Shown here: piece after piece, positions 27,057-36,383 of the stretch
Layout: each line of letters begins with the position of its first letter
Numbering within the stretch: position 1 is the first letter of the stretch
Assembly (NCBI GenBank): GCA_020636315.1
Contig: JACJYA010000013.1
Coordinates: 203,826 to 267,825 of the forward strand
From: Lewinellaceae bacterium
GTDB taxonomy: Bacteria > Bacteroidota > Bacteroidia > Chitinophagales > Saprospiraceae
Reading direction: 5' to 3'
DNA length: 64,000 nt
The notes under the pieces: model-generated
What the model was told of the DNA's origin: nothing
Seen by the model: only the letters and a program-made list of their open reading frames with translations
The model's database searches: none
Program-made: the position numbers and the translations under genes

Positions 27057-28934
27057 ATGCTGAAAAATAATATTGGCCGCGCGCTGGAAGCCAGCGCGGG
27101 ACTGGAGATACCTGTGCCTTCGACTTTCACAAAAAGTTATGAAGAAAATGTGGTGAGCAGGAAACCGCTATATTCCAGCTCACCCCGTCCCTGGATGTAC
27201 GTTTTCATCTTTACAATGTGGTTGGCAAGTTTAGCCTGGTTTCAGCCACGGCTCCTGTCTCTGATGGACATGGCCTATAACCTGCCCGGCTGGATTGCCC
27301 TGGCACTTTTCATTGCCTTTATTGATTTTGCCTGGTTGTACGGCCTGTACAACGTTGGGGTGATCATTTTCGCTCTGGGGCACCGCTGGTTCGGGAACAA
27401 ACCGGAAGCGGCGCTGGCGCGCACCGAATTGCTGGACTATCCCGCCGTGGCCATTCTCTATACCACCTGTAACGATTTTGTAGAGGAGAGTGTCCTTTCC
27501 TGTGTCCGCCAGGATTATCCCAATTACAAGGTTTACATACTGGATGACAGTTCGTCCCCGGAATACCAGGCCAAAGTAGATGCCTTCGCCGCGCGTTACC
27601 CGGGGTTGGCCGAGGTGGTGCGCCGCCCCAGCCGTGAAGGCTTCAAAGCCGGGAATATGAACTATGGGCTTAGCCGGGTTGCTACGCAAGAGCCCTACTT
27701 TGCCATTGCCGATGCCGATGAGATCCTGCCTCCCGACTTCCTCAGCAAACTGGTGCCCGTGATGGAGGCTGACCCCAGGTGCGGCTTCACTCAGGCCAAC
27801 CACCGCGCCAATCCAAATGCGCAGAGTAACCTTGCCAGGGCAATGGGAGTGGGCGTTGACCTGCACTGGAAGTGGTACCAGCCCCTGCGCAACAACTTTG
27901 GTTTTGTGATGTTCCTGGGCCACGGCGCCTTGTTGCGCCGCAAGTGCTGGGAGGAGGTGGGCGGATTCCCGGATATTGTCAGCGAAGACCTGGGGTTTGC
28001 CATTCACATTCGCGAAAAGGGGTACCGCGGGCGGTTCGTGGAAGATGTGGTTTGCTATGAAGATTTTCCGGATACGGTGCGTGCTTTCCGCATCCGCCAC
28101 ATGAAATGGACACGTGGAACCAGTGAATTTCTCTCGAAAAAGATGGGATGGTTATTAAAGGCTAAAAACATTTCCTGGACGGAAAAACTGGATATCCTCT
28201 TTCCCACGCTCAACCTCCCGCTCACTTTGGTCTATTTCCTGTTCATGGTGAACGCCAATCTGGTGTTGCCTTATTTCTTCGGGCAGGCGGCCGATGTGAC
28301 TTTTGTACTGGCAGGGCAGGAGTGGGTGCTTCCAGTGATGAGCATGGATGCCGGCTTCCAGGCTATTTACGACTGGGATTTTTTCGCCATCACCATGCTG
28401 TCTTTTTTTGCTCCGGTGCTATGCTTCATCATAGGCCTGGCGCATCAGCCGGCGAAGCTGTTTCGGTTCCTGAGCCAGAGCACCGTACTTTATGCAGCCC
28501 TTTCGCCACTTTCTTCCATAGGCGTTCTGGCGTACATGGTTTCCGGAAAAGCGATTTTCCTGGTTACCGGCGATAATGCACAAAAGGAACATCACGCCGG
28601 GGGAGGTGCTGCTCACTTTGCTCAAAGGCTTAGAGCGTCCTGGCGGGATTTTCTGGCCAAGAGCCACCCGGACACACCTATCGTGCAGGCCTTTGAAGTG
28701 CTGACGGGCCTGTTGTTCGCCATCGTGTGCCTGCAAACTTTTCAGATCTCGTTCTTTGGCCTTTGCCTGGCCTTCATTTTGCTGCCGCTCATGCACCACC
28801 TGGGATGGAACAACCGCGCCATGCGGGTGCTGATGTACCTGCCCTTTATTCTGATCTTACTGGGCGTATTCGTGGCGAGCCTGAGTTTGTTCGGGTTACA
28901 GTCTGTATTTTTCGGGTATGGGTTTCACTTTTGA
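27057..28934 (+). CDS. Membrane GT2 glycosyltransferase, exopolysaccharide synthase-like
   Basis: 625 aa. Two membrane segments near the N-terminus (about 45-65 and 75-105) precede a GT2 catalytic domain with AILYTTCNDFVEESVLSC, ILDDSSSPEY, the metal-binding ADADEI, the general-base SEDLGFAI and RHMKWTRG, which takes the place of the QxxRW motif. Further membrane helices follow (about 380-520 and 560-620). This is the layout of processive beta-glycan synthases such as cellulose, PNAG and hyaluronan synthases. No PilZ domain or Bcs partner is visible. Together with the TPR/YaiO protein upstream it suggests a minimal two-gene polysaccharide synthesis and export unit; the polymer is unknown. Confidence 0.88.
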   Translation: MLKNNIGRALEASAGLEIPVPSTFTKSYEENVVSRKPLYSSSPRPWMYVFIFTMWLASLAWFQPRLLSLMDMAYNLPGWIALALFIAFIDFAWLYGLYNVGVIIFALGHRWFGNKPEAALARTELLDYPAVAILYTTCNDFVEESVLSCVRQDYPNYKVYILDDSSSPEYQAKVDAFAARYPGLAEVVRRPSREGFKAGNMNYGLSRVATQEPYFAIADADEILPPDFLSKLVPVMEADPRCGFTQANHRANPNAQSNLARAMGVGVDLHWKWYQPLRNNFGFVMFLGHGALLRRKCWEEVGGFPDIVSEDLGFAIHIREKGYRGRFVEDVVCYEDFPDTVRAFRIRHMKWTRGTSEFLSKKMGWLLKAKNISWTEKLDILFPTLNLPLTLVYFLFMVNANLVLPYFFGQAADVTFVLAGQEWVLPVMSMDAGFQAIYDWDFFAITMLSFFAPVLCFIIGLAHQPAKLFRFLSQSTVLYAALSPLSSIGVLAYMVSGKAIFLVTGDNAQKEHHAGGGAAHFAQRLRASWRDFLAKSHPDTPIVQAFEVLTGLLFAIVCLQTFQISFFGLCLAFILLPLMHHLGWNNRAMRVLMYLPFILILLGVFVASLSLFGLQSVFFGYGFHF

Positions 28935-28943
28935 CCTTAATTT

Positions 28944-28980
28944 CAAACCCTTTGAGGTTTCTGAAACCTCAAAGGGTTTG
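28944..28980. terminator. Palindromic repeat, copy 2 (CCTTTGAGG family), bidirectional terminator
   Basis: CAAACCCTTTGAGGTTT, loop CTG, AAACCTCAAAGGGTTTG: a perfect 17-bp stem exactly between the convergent GT2 gene (stop 28934) and the peroxidase gene (stop 28983). Shares its core with 13428-13456. Confidence 0.8.
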
Positions 28981-28982
28981 AT

Positions 28983-30404
28983 TCACTGTATCACAAGGGG
29001 CTTGCGCCACTGCCCTTGTTCCGAAATAAGCAGAAGATGGTACAAGCCAGCCGGCAGGCCATCCCGTTGCAGGCTGAATTGCTTTCCGGTGAAGGTATAT
29101 TCCTTGAGCAACTGGCCATTGGCGTTGAAAAGGAACAGTTGGTATTCCTGATCCGATGGCAAATCCAGCCGCAGGTGGACCCAGTCGGTGGCGGGGTTGG
29201 GGAATACCACCCAGTTATCCTGCCGGACAGGAGTAGTGGTGCTCACCATGGTTTCGCAGAAGGGGTCGGCCCAGCGCTCGTCGGCCAGAAAGGATTCGTC
29301 GGTCAGGGTTTCGAGGAAGGCTACAAGGGCCTGGCGTTCTGCCGGGCTGAGGTTGAGCCGGCGGGGAGGCCCGTTGGGCCCGTTGGCCCTGAGTTGCGGG
29401 GAGAGGTTGGGGTGAGGTTGTACGCCATTGTCGTAGTGATCAATTACTTCTGAGAGTTGTTCGAAGCGCCCGTCGTGCATGTAGGGGGCGGTGAGCTCAA
29501 CATTGCGCAGGGAAGGTACTTTGAACAGGCCAATGTCTTGCGGGTTACCGTTGACCCCGCCCAGCCCTTCATCTTCAGAAACGAGGTCCAGCCCGTTGTT
29601 GCGGGGCCCGGGGGCAATGAAGGCCTCCGTACCGTGGCAGGCGGCGCAGTTGCCCCGGTTGGGGTCGAAGAACAGCGCCTTGCCGAGGTTCTCTTCAGGG
29701 GTGAAATCCGGCCAGGGTGCAGCGCCGGGAGGGCCGGGAGGCGCCGTCTGCCGGGCCTGGTCGTATCTGGATTGATAACTGACCATGGACCGCACAAACT
29801 GGGACAAGGCCAGGGCCACTTTGTTGGAAGTAATTTCCGGGCTGTCAAAGGCGTCTTCAAAAAGGGGAGGATAGTATTCGGTATTTGCCAGTCGGCTCTC
29901 CAATTCCTCCAGGCTGAGCCCCATTTCGGTCTGGTCCTGAATGGGCATCAGCGTTTGTTCTTCCAGCGTGGCGGCCCGCTCATCCCAGAAGAAGTGCCCG
30001 TTCTGATAATAGCGCGCCATAGCCAGGCTCATGGAGTTGCGGCCGGTAAGCCCTCCTTCAAACCCCGTGCTCAGAGGAGCCTCATCGGTGAAGGCCAGTT
30101 CATGTTTGTGGCAGGAGGCGCAGGCAATGGTTTGATTGGCCGATAACCGGGTATCATAAAATAGCACGCGCCCTAGGGTGGCGCCGGCATCAGTAACCGG
30201 ATTGCCGGCCGGAGTGTTGTCGGCATCCTCCACGTTGGGAAGCCGGAGGTGGGCGGGCAACTGGATATTGGCATAGTTGAAAGGTGCGCCGGGCAGGTCA
30301 AGGCAGGTCTCGAATTCACCTGGAGGCAGGCCGGGGTTATGCCATGCCAGCGTGAATAAGGCAAAAACCAGGACAAAAAGTAAGGAAGGGATCTTAAACT
30401 CCAT
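28983..30404 (-). CDS. Di-haem cytochrome c peroxidase with T9SS sorting tail
   Basis: 473 aa from the ATG at 30402-30404 (MEFKIPSLLFVLVFALF), which gives a proper signal peptide; the open frame upstream does not. Two haem c sites: CASCHKH (first haem, near TACASCHKHELAFTDE) and CAACHGTE. MHDGRFEQLSEVIDHYDNG is typical of the bacterial CcpA/MauG family, which reduces hydrogen peroxide with electrons from cytochromes. The last 75 residues (VVFPNPATDWVHLRLDL, LPAGLYHLLLI) form a T9SS type A domain, so this enzyme is predicted on the cell surface or outside instead of in the periplasm. Confidence 0.9.
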   Translation of the reverse strand: MEFKIPSLLFVLVFALFTLAWHNPGLPPGEFETCLDLPGAPFNYANIQLPAHLRLPNVEDADNTPAGNPVTDAGATLGRVLFYDTRLSANQTIACASCHKHELAFTDEAPLSTGFEGGLTGRNSMSLAMARYYQNGHFFWDERAATLEEQTLMPIQDQTEMGLSLEELESRLANTEYYPPLFEDAFDSPEITSNKVALALSQFVRSMVSYQSRYDQARQTAPPGPPGAAPWPDFTPEENLGKALFFDPNRGNCAACHGTEAFIAPGPRNNGLDLVSEDEGLGGVNGNPQDIGLFKVPSLRNVELTAPYMHDGRFEQLSEVIDHYDNGVQPHPNLSPQLRANGPNGPPRRLNLSPAERQALVAFLETLTDESFLADERWADPFCETMVSTTTPVRQDNWVVFPNPATDWVHLRLDLPSDQEYQLFLFNANGQLLKEYTFTGKQFSLQRDGLPAGLYHLLLISEQGQWRKPLVIQ

Positions 30405-30559
30405 AGAGCTAACCAGGGTTTTAGTTTCGACAAATAAGGTTTCCTCTATGAAGAGCCGGCAATAAACTTCATGTACTGATCTTTTCCAATGTTTTTTTGA
30501 AATTATTTTCCCGGCAGTTGCGGGTTGTCGTTTGCAGGTCATCGACAACCCGCACCCCG

Positions 30560-31801
30560 TTACGACTTTGTCAGTTGCACCTTCACCTGGTTCGTGGTAT
30601 CCACTCCTTCAAGAACTTCGACCTGGATGCCGTCGGACAAGCCGAGTTTGACCAGCCGCTTTTCGAATTCCCGATCGCCGGCCTTTATTTCGACGTAAGT
30701 CGTATCTTCTTCAAATATCACGTCTCGCTCCTTAATGGAAACCACTTGCTGGCGGCGGTCGAGGATGATGTCGGCGTTGGCGCTGTAACCGGCGCGCAGA
30801 AAGGTCTCTTTGGTAGGCTTGACGGCGGCGCGCACCTCAAACTTGACCGTACCTTCCTCATCTTCTCCCTTAGGAGAGATGAACTCCAGGGTGGCCTCGA
30901 ACTTGTCGCTTTCGATGGCACCGACGGTCAGCTCCATGGGCATGCCTTCGCGCAGTTTGCCGACATCAGCCTCATCGACTTTGCCTTCGAAGATGAGATT
31001 GTTCATATTGGCGATAATGGCGATGCTGGTGCCTTCGTTGAAGTTGTTGCGCTCGATGACAGAGGTGCCTTCTTCCACCGGGATATCGAGCACCATACCA
31101 TCGAGGGTGGAGGTGACGATGTTGGCAACCTGCCTGGAGTTGCGGCTGGCCCCTTCGCGAAGCAATTGCAGGTTGTTGATGGCTGCGTCCAGTTCCTGGC
31201 GGCGGATATCGACGTTGGTCTCGAACTGTTTGAGGTTGTTGTCCGCTATGATCCTGGCATTTTCCAGGGCGGCCTTGGCGATCTCCATATCGACTTTAAA
31301 GCGGTTGTAGTCCTGCTGTGAGACGACGCCCTCCCCGAACAGTTGCCGCTGGCGTTCTTCTTCCTGCCTGGCGTTTTCATAACTGACGCGGGCTTCTTCC
31401 ACGTCCAGGTTTTTTTTATAGACTTCGCGTTGCCGCTCCAGTTCCCGCTGGGCTTCCTGCAGGCGCAACCGGGCCAGTTCAACATTCGATTGAGCACTGT
31501 TGATGTTAACCTCGCTGGGCACCAATTTGATGCGCGCCAGTTGCTGGCCTTTTTTGACCATCTCTCCGGCTTCCACAAACAGCTCGTCAACCACCCCGGA
31601 GACCTGGGGTTTGATGTGGACCTCCTGCCGGGGCCGGATGGCGCCGGTGGCCACAGTTTTCTTCACGATATCCGTGATCGTGGGGTTTTCCGTATCAAAA
31701 TTATCCGGAGCTCTTTTGTTCTGCTGATAAAAGTAAACGCTCAGCCCAATGGTGGCGATAATGAGAAATGCTCCGAGTCCGATAAGGCAGCCTTTGTTCA
31801 T
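30560..31801 (-). CDS. Periplasmic adaptor (membrane fusion) protein of ABC exporter, MacA-like
   Basis: 413 aa. N-terminal membrane anchor (LIGLGAFLIIATIGLSVYFY), a lipoyl half (GAIRPRQEVHIKPQVSGVV...ELFVEAGEMVKKGQQLARI), a long coiled-coil hairpin (about 95-215), the second lipoyl half (VTSTLDGMVLDIPVEEGTSV) and beta-barrel/membrane-proximal domains. MacA-type adaptors bridge an inner-membrane ABC transporter and an outer-membrane TolC channel. Last gene of a four-gene minus-strand unit with two FtsX-like permeases and an ATPase. No TolC homologue is in the window. Confidence 0.92.
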   Translation of the reverse strand: MNKGCLIGLGAFLIIATIGLSVYFYQQNKRAPDNFDTENPTITDIVKKTVATGAIRPRQEVHIKPQVSGVVDELFVEAGEMVKKGQQLARIKLVPSEVNINSAQSNVELARLRLQEAQRELERQREVYKKNLDVEEARVSYENARQEEERQRQLFGEGVVSQQDYNRFKVDMEIAKAALENARIIADNNLKQFETNVDIRRQELDAAINNLQLLREGASRNSRQVANIVTSTLDGMVLDIPVEEGTSVIERNNFNEGTSIAIIANMNNLIFEGKVDEADVGKLREGMPMELTVGAIESDKFEATLEFISPKGEDEEGTVKFEVRAAVKPTKETFLRAGYSANADIILDRRQQVVSIKERDVIFEEDTTYVEIKAGDREFEKRLVKLGLSDGIQVEVLEGVDTTNQVKVQLTKS

Positions 31802-31890
31802 TCTGCTTATTTTTTGTGAGGTATAATGTCATTTATTGGGAATGTTCTTCCAACCCTCTAACAATCTAACAATCCAGCAATCCACCATCC

Positions 31891-33138
31891 CTACTCATCC
31901 CTCAGCGCCACCACCGGGTTGACGCGGGCAGCCTGCATGGCGGGTATGAACCCGGCTGCGGCGCCGGCCAAAATGAGGAGCAGGATGGCCCCCATTCCGA
32001 CTGAGAAGTTGACCTGAGGGTTGTAAAAATTGTCCGGTTCCAGATTATTGGAGATCATCAGGTAGTTAATACCACCAATGATAAAGGTTCCTGCGATAAG
32101 GCCCAGATACCCCGAAACGGAGGTGATGGCTATAGACTCCGCCAGGACCATGTTGACGACCGACCGGGGCGTGGCTCCCATGGCCTTCCGGATACCGATC
32201 TCTTTTGTCCGTTCCTTTACCGTGATCAGCATGATGTTGCTTACCCCGACGATGCCTGCCAGCAGTGTGCCGATACCGACGAACCACAGAAATGCCCGTA
32301 TGCCGCCAAAGAGGTTGACGATGCTCTGGTATTCGGCCTCCAGGTTGAATCCCCCGATGCCCTGGGGGTCATCTGGCGCAACGTGGTGGCGTTTTTTGAG
32401 CAGAGCTCTGACTTTGGGTTCTATAGTACTGACCTGCACATCGGGAGCCGCCGAACAGATGAAGTAATCCACGCGCTCGCCGGTGCCAAAGGTGCGGTAC
32501 ATGGCCGTCAGCGGGATCACCACGGCTTCCATATCCCTTTCCGTCCAGGGTTTGACCTGCATGGGGCCGAAAACGCCGACTACCCTGAACTCTACGCCCT
32601 TGATCCGGATGTATTGTCCAATACAGCCTTTTTCTCCAAAAAGGACTTCTGCCGTCCTTTCGCCCAGCACGGCGACTTTTCGGCTGTTTTCGATGTCCAG
32701 TTCATTGATGTAGCGCCCCTGGTGCAGCTTCAGGGCTTCGATTCGGATCATGTCCTGCAGTTCTCCACGGATCTCATAACTGTCCCCGATATCTTTGTAA
32801 TACACCGGCTGGCTGCCGATGGACAACCGGGGCGCGATGAACTGCACTTCGGGAATGTTCTGGCGGATGGCGGTGATGTCTTCCAGGCGCAATTGAGGCC
32901 TTCTGCCCGGCTGAAAACCCCGGTAGGGTTGGGAGGTCCGCTCCGGCCAAACGTACATGACGTTCTTGGCCCGGTCTCCAAAACCCCGGAATACCCCATT
33001 TTCCAGCCCCTTACCCATACCCAGGACGAAGACGAGCATGAAGATGCCCCAGAAAACGCCAAGAGCAGTGAGCGCAGTGCGCAGCTTGTGCTTTCTGATG
33101 GTTCCCAGTATTTCCTGCCAGGTGTCTCGGTCGAGCAT
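31891..33138 (-). CDS. ABC transporter permease, MacB/FtsX type (second of pair)
   Basis: 415 aa. First membrane helix at about 20-40 (ALTALGVFWGIFMLVFVLG), a large periplasmic MacB_PCD domain (about 45-280), then three C-terminal helices with the FtsX signature (VGIGTLLAGIVGVSNIMLITVKERTKEIGIRKAMGATP). The mechanotransmission family drives export of peptides, lipoproteins or drugs from the periplasm. Its N-terminus MLDRDTWQEIL mirrors the MIDLDKWQEIF of the neighbouring permease, so the two are paralogues probably forming a heterodimer. Confidence 0.92.
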   Translation of the reverse strand: MLDRDTWQEILGTIRKHKLRTALTALGVFWGIFMLVFVLGMGKGLENGVFRGFGDRAKNVMYVWPERTSQPYRGFQPGRRPQLRLEDITAIRQNIPEVQFIAPRLSIGSQPVYYKDIGDSYEIRGELQDMIRIEALKLHQGRYINELDIENSRKVAVLGERTAEVLFGEKGCIGQYIRIKGVEFRVVGVFGPMQVKPWTERDMEAVVIPLTAMYRTFGTGERVDYFICSAAPDVQVSTIEPKVRALLKKRHHVAPDDPQGIGGFNLEAEYQSIVNLFGGIRAFLWFVGIGTLLAGIVGVSNIMLITVKERTKEIGIRKAMGATPRSVVNMVLAESIAITSVSGYLGLIAGTFIIGGINYLMISNNLEPDNFYNPQVNFSVGMGAILLLILAGAAAGFIPAMQAARVNPVVALRDE

Positions 33139-33315
33139 GATGGATGGTTTATTGCTGTATTGTTATATCGTTGCCCTGCTGTGGGCTGGTTGATGGTTAT
33201 ATTGTTGTATGGTTTATATTGCTAGGTTGTTTTGGAGGCTACACGGTTGCTGAACCCGATAACAATTTAACAATATAGCCATCCAACCACATCAAACATC
33301 CCAAATCAAACATCC

Positions 33316-34545
33316 CTACCCCCCTTCCCGCATGGCCACGACCGGGTTGATCTGTGCTGCTTTCCGCGCCGGCATCAGCCCTGCCAGAGCTCCGGCCAGG
33401 ACCAGGACCAGGGTGGCGGTCAGGCCTACGCCCAGATCGACTCTGGGGTTGCGGAAATACTCCACGGCGATGGATTCCATCAGGCTGATCGCTCCTACTC
33501 CGGCCAGCAGGCCCAGGTAGCCGGCAACGGAGGTGATCAGGATGGATTCCTGGAGGATCATCGCAATGATGGAGCGGGGCGTAGCGCCCAGTGCCTTACG
33601 GATACCGATCTCCTTAGTGCGGTCTTTAACGACGATGAGCATGATGTTGCTGACGCCGATCACGCCGGCGACGATGCTTCCCAGGCCGACGAACCAGACA
33701 AAGGCGCGTATGGCGGCGAAGAGATTCATAAACTTCTGGTATTCCTCTGCCGCTCCGAATATGTAGAGGGCTTTTCGGTCCTTCACATCAAACTGATGGC
33801 GGCGGGCGAAAGCATCTCTGACTTCTTCCTCCAGTTGCTGGATGTCCGCCAGGCCCATATCCTGAGTGGTAAACATCAGCTGGTGGAGCTCATCGGTGCC
33901 GGCATAAACCTTCTGAGCGGTGGAAACCGGGATGTAAATGATGCGCATTTCATCGTCCCCGCCGGTATCCGTATAGGTGCCGACAACGGTATAGACAATG
34001 TCGCCGATCCTGATCTTTTTGCCCAGCGGCGGTTCCTCACCGAAGAGGTCTTTCTGGACTACTGCCCCGATCACGGCTACTTTTCGAAACTCCTTCAGGT
34101 CGGCCTCATTGATAAACCGTCCACTTTTCATGAGCGTGTTTTCGATGTAACGGTGGCCGGGGTGTACGGCCCGCACCGGGTAAGATAATGCGGTTCTGCC
34201 GTAGGAAATCGTCTGGTCTCCGGAGAGGTAATAGCGCCCGGTGAGCTGGTCTATTTCGTCGAAGTACTGGTCGAGCAGGCCGTAATCTTCATTGGTGAAC
34301 CTGATCCGCCGGCCTTTGGGCAGGCCCTGGTAGGGCATGGAGGTGACCCCCCTGCGCACCCAGACGCTGTTGGTGGCGTCATCTCTGAATTCGTACTCTA
34401 CGCCGTTCTGCAGGCCACGCCCTGCCCCCAGGAGGATTACGAGCATAAAAATACCCCAGAACACCCCCAGGGCCGTAAGTATGGTGCGAAGGGGGTGGCG
34501 CCGAATGGAGTTGAATATTTCCTGCCACTTATCGAGATCGATCAT
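33316..34545 (-). CDS. ABC transporter permease, MacB/FtsX type (first of pair)
   Basis: 409 aa from the ATG at 34543-34545, chosen because it aligns with the start of the sister permease; a GTG ten codons upstream is possible but would overlap the ATPase gene. Same architecture: helix near residues 22-42 (VFWGIFMLVILLGAGRG), periplasmic domain, and C-terminal FtsX helices with VGVSNIMLIVVKDRTKEIGIRKALG. It lies 16 bases after the ATPase gene. The 177-base gap to the sister permease holds an imperfect inverted repeat with ATATTGTT / AACAATAT arms. Confidence 0.92.
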   Translation of the reverse strand: MIDLDKWQEIFNSIRRHPLRTILTALGVFWGIFMLVILLGAGRGLQNGVEYEFRDDATNSVWVRRGVTSMPYQGLPKGRRIRFTNEDYGLLDQYFDEIDQLTGRYYLSGDQTISYGRTALSYPVRAVHPGHRYIENTLMKSGRFINEADLKEFRKVAVIGAVVQKDLFGEEPPLGKKIRIGDIVYTVVGTYTDTGGDDEMRIIYIPVSTAQKVYAGTDELHQLMFTTQDMGLADIQQLEEEVRDAFARRHQFDVKDRKALYIFGAAEEYQKFMNLFAAIRAFVWFVGLGSIVAGVIGVSNIMLIVVKDRTKEIGIRKALGATPRSIIAMILQESILITSVAGYLGLLAGVGAISLMESIAVEYFRNPRVDLGVGLTATLVLVLAGALAGLMPARKAAQINPVVAMREGG

Positions 34546-34561
34546 AGTGTGTGAATCCGGG

Positions 34562-35251
34562 TTATGAACTTGCACTTACTGCATTGCCTCCGCTTTCGAT
34601 AATTCCATCCCGCAGGCGGATGACGCGGCGGGTCATAGCGGCGATGTCGTTTTCGTGGGTCACGATGATAACAGTCATGCCTTCCTTATTGACTTTTTTG
34701 AACAATTCCATAACTTCGTAGGAAGTCGTGGAGTCGAGCGCTCCGGTGGGTTCATCGGCCAGAATGACTTTGGGGTTGGTAATGAGGGCCCGCGCGATGG
34801 CAACGCGTTGCTGCTGCCCCCCGGACAATTGGTTTGGAAGGTGTTCTGCCCAATCGGCCAGGCCCACCATGTCGAGGTATTCCATGGCGAGGGACTGCCG
34901 TTTCTTGCGGTCCATTTTCTGATAATACAACGGCAGAGCTACGTTTTCCTGGGCCGTTTTGAAAGGCAACAGGTTGAATGACTGGAAAACAAAGCCAATG
35001 AATTGGTTGCGGTACTGAGCCGCTTCCGTCTGGCTCAACCCCTTGATCATTTTCCCATCCAGGGAATAATCACCTTCGTCGTATTCGTCGAGAATGCCGA
35101 TGATATTGAGCAAGGTGGATTTGCCGGAACCGGAAGAGCCCATGATGGAAGCGAAGGCCCCTTCTTCAATGTCGAGGTCAATGCCTTTGAGCACTTCCAG
35201 TTGGGTGTAACCGGTCTTGTAGGCTTTTCGGATGTTTCGGAGTCGGATCAT
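34562..35251 (-). CDS. ABC transporter ATP-binding protein, MacB/LolD type
   Basis: 229 aa from the ATG at 35249-35251 (MIRLRNIRKAYKTGYTQLEVLKGID). Walker A GSSGSGKST, Q-loop region FVFQSFNLLPFKTAQENV, signature LSGGQQQR, Walker B VILADEPTGALD and H-loop VTHEND are all present. The EEGAFASIMGSSGSGKSTLLNIIG pattern is that of the LolD/MacB class. It powers the two FtsX-like permeases encoded directly downstream and is the first gene of the unit. Confidence 0.95.
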   Translation of the reverse strand: MIRLRNIRKAYKTGYTQLEVLKGIDLDIEEGAFASIMGSSGSGKSTLLNIIGILDEYDEGDYSLDGKMIKGLSQTEAAQYRNQFIGFVFQSFNLLPFKTAQENVALPLYYQKMDRKKRQSLAMEYLDMVGLADWAEHLPNQLSGGQQQRVAIARALITNPKVILADEPTGALDSTTSYEVMELFKKVNKEGMTVIIVTHENDIAAMTRRVIRLRDGIIESGGNAVSASS

Positions 35252-35577
35252 ATACAGCCGGGTTTGGATCGTATTGGCTCTGATGGGCCTTTCTATCGAG
35301 AGCGACAATAAAAGTACTAATTCCAGGCCTTTAAAAAAAATTAGGCCAATGAATTAGGTTTTTAGGCCAGTACCACTCAATAGTTATTAGTTTAGATGCT
35401 TGAAAAGGAGAAATGCCCCTATTCTTTCCTGTTTTTATTGGAAATTGGGTTTTTTCCCTGAAAAAAAACGGAAACATATTTAAAAAATAGATATTTTTAG
35501 GATTCCCGCTGGCTTAAGCAGCATTTAGCGCCCTTTAGCGTTTATCCTCTTGAAAAACCTTGTTAAAATAGTTGAGC

Positions 35578-36360
35578 ATGCACCGTATTTTTACGTGGGC
35601 TACCATTTTATGTATTGCGACGGGCTGCAACCTGAGTTCTCTTGAAGACACAGTTGTGGTTTCCGACGTGGCCGATGAATTTTATCTCGACATTTGGGAA
35701 AGCCTGACTGCACAGGGGCGGTTCCTGGAATTTCGCCTTCGCACTATTGCTGATGAACCCTGCCTCAATGCCACCATCGATTGCGATTTTCAGCAGACCA
35801 ACCGGGACCTGTCCATCTCTATAAAGGAGATCGTAAGGGAGGAAGGTTGTGAGGAGGGGGAAGCGCCGGCTACCGCAAATATCCGCGTCAATTCTTCTCT
35901 GCCCGGCGGGTACTATCCCTTTTTTGTTGACTTGCGGGAGAAAGTGACTACGGAAGGCCAGCTTGTCATTACTTCAGGGGCTTATAACATCAGCCTGGAT
36001 GAAGGCGGCGGAATAGTCCTGCTGCGCCCGGAGCTTCTCCGGATACCGGATGGAACCATCTGGGGCTATATCGCTTACGAAGATGGCGGCCTGGAGGCAG
36101 CTGCTGATGAATTCATCTCGAGCCTTCGGTCCATCAGCAAGGGGCGCACGCTACGGGAGGGGTATTTCGGTTATTTTACGGTGGACAGCGAAGGTGTGCT
36201 TAAGTTTTCCAATACTGTAGCGCCATCTGGCGCTCTTACCTTTTCCTATGAATATGACGGAGATCCCGAAACACTTGTTAACCTGCTGCAGGAATACCGA
36301 ACGGAATACGGCCCGGGGCTGCAGGTCAAGTTGTGGAATACCCTGGGGGATGAGTTCTGA
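35578..36360 (+). CDS. Lipoprotein, unknown function
   Basis: 260 aa from the ATG at 35578, giving MHRIFTWATILCIATGCNLSS, a clear lipobox; the TTG two codons upstream is less likely. The mature protein is acidic, predicted mostly beta, with four further Cys in CLNATIDCDF and EEGCEEGE regions and an ISLDEGGGIVLLRPE stretch. No family recognised. A 326-base AT-rich stretch separates it from the divergent ABC unit and holds its promoter somewhere. It converges with the Nudix regulator gene, 23 bases apart. Confidence 0.7.
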   Translation: MHRIFTWATILCIATGCNLSSLEDTVVVSDVADEFYLDIWESLTAQGRFLEFRLRTIADEPCLNATIDCDFQQTNRDLSISIKEIVREEGCEEGEAPATANIRVNSSLPGGYYPFFVDLREKVTTEGQLVITSGAYNISLDEGGGIVLLRPELLRIPDGTIWGYIAYEDGGLEAAADEFISSLRSISKGRTLREGYFGYFTVDSEGVLKFSNTVAPSGALTFSYEYDGDPETLVNLLQEYRTEYGPGLQVKLWNTLGDEF

Positions 36361-36383
36361 AGCTGGGGTGGGAGTTAAAGGGG

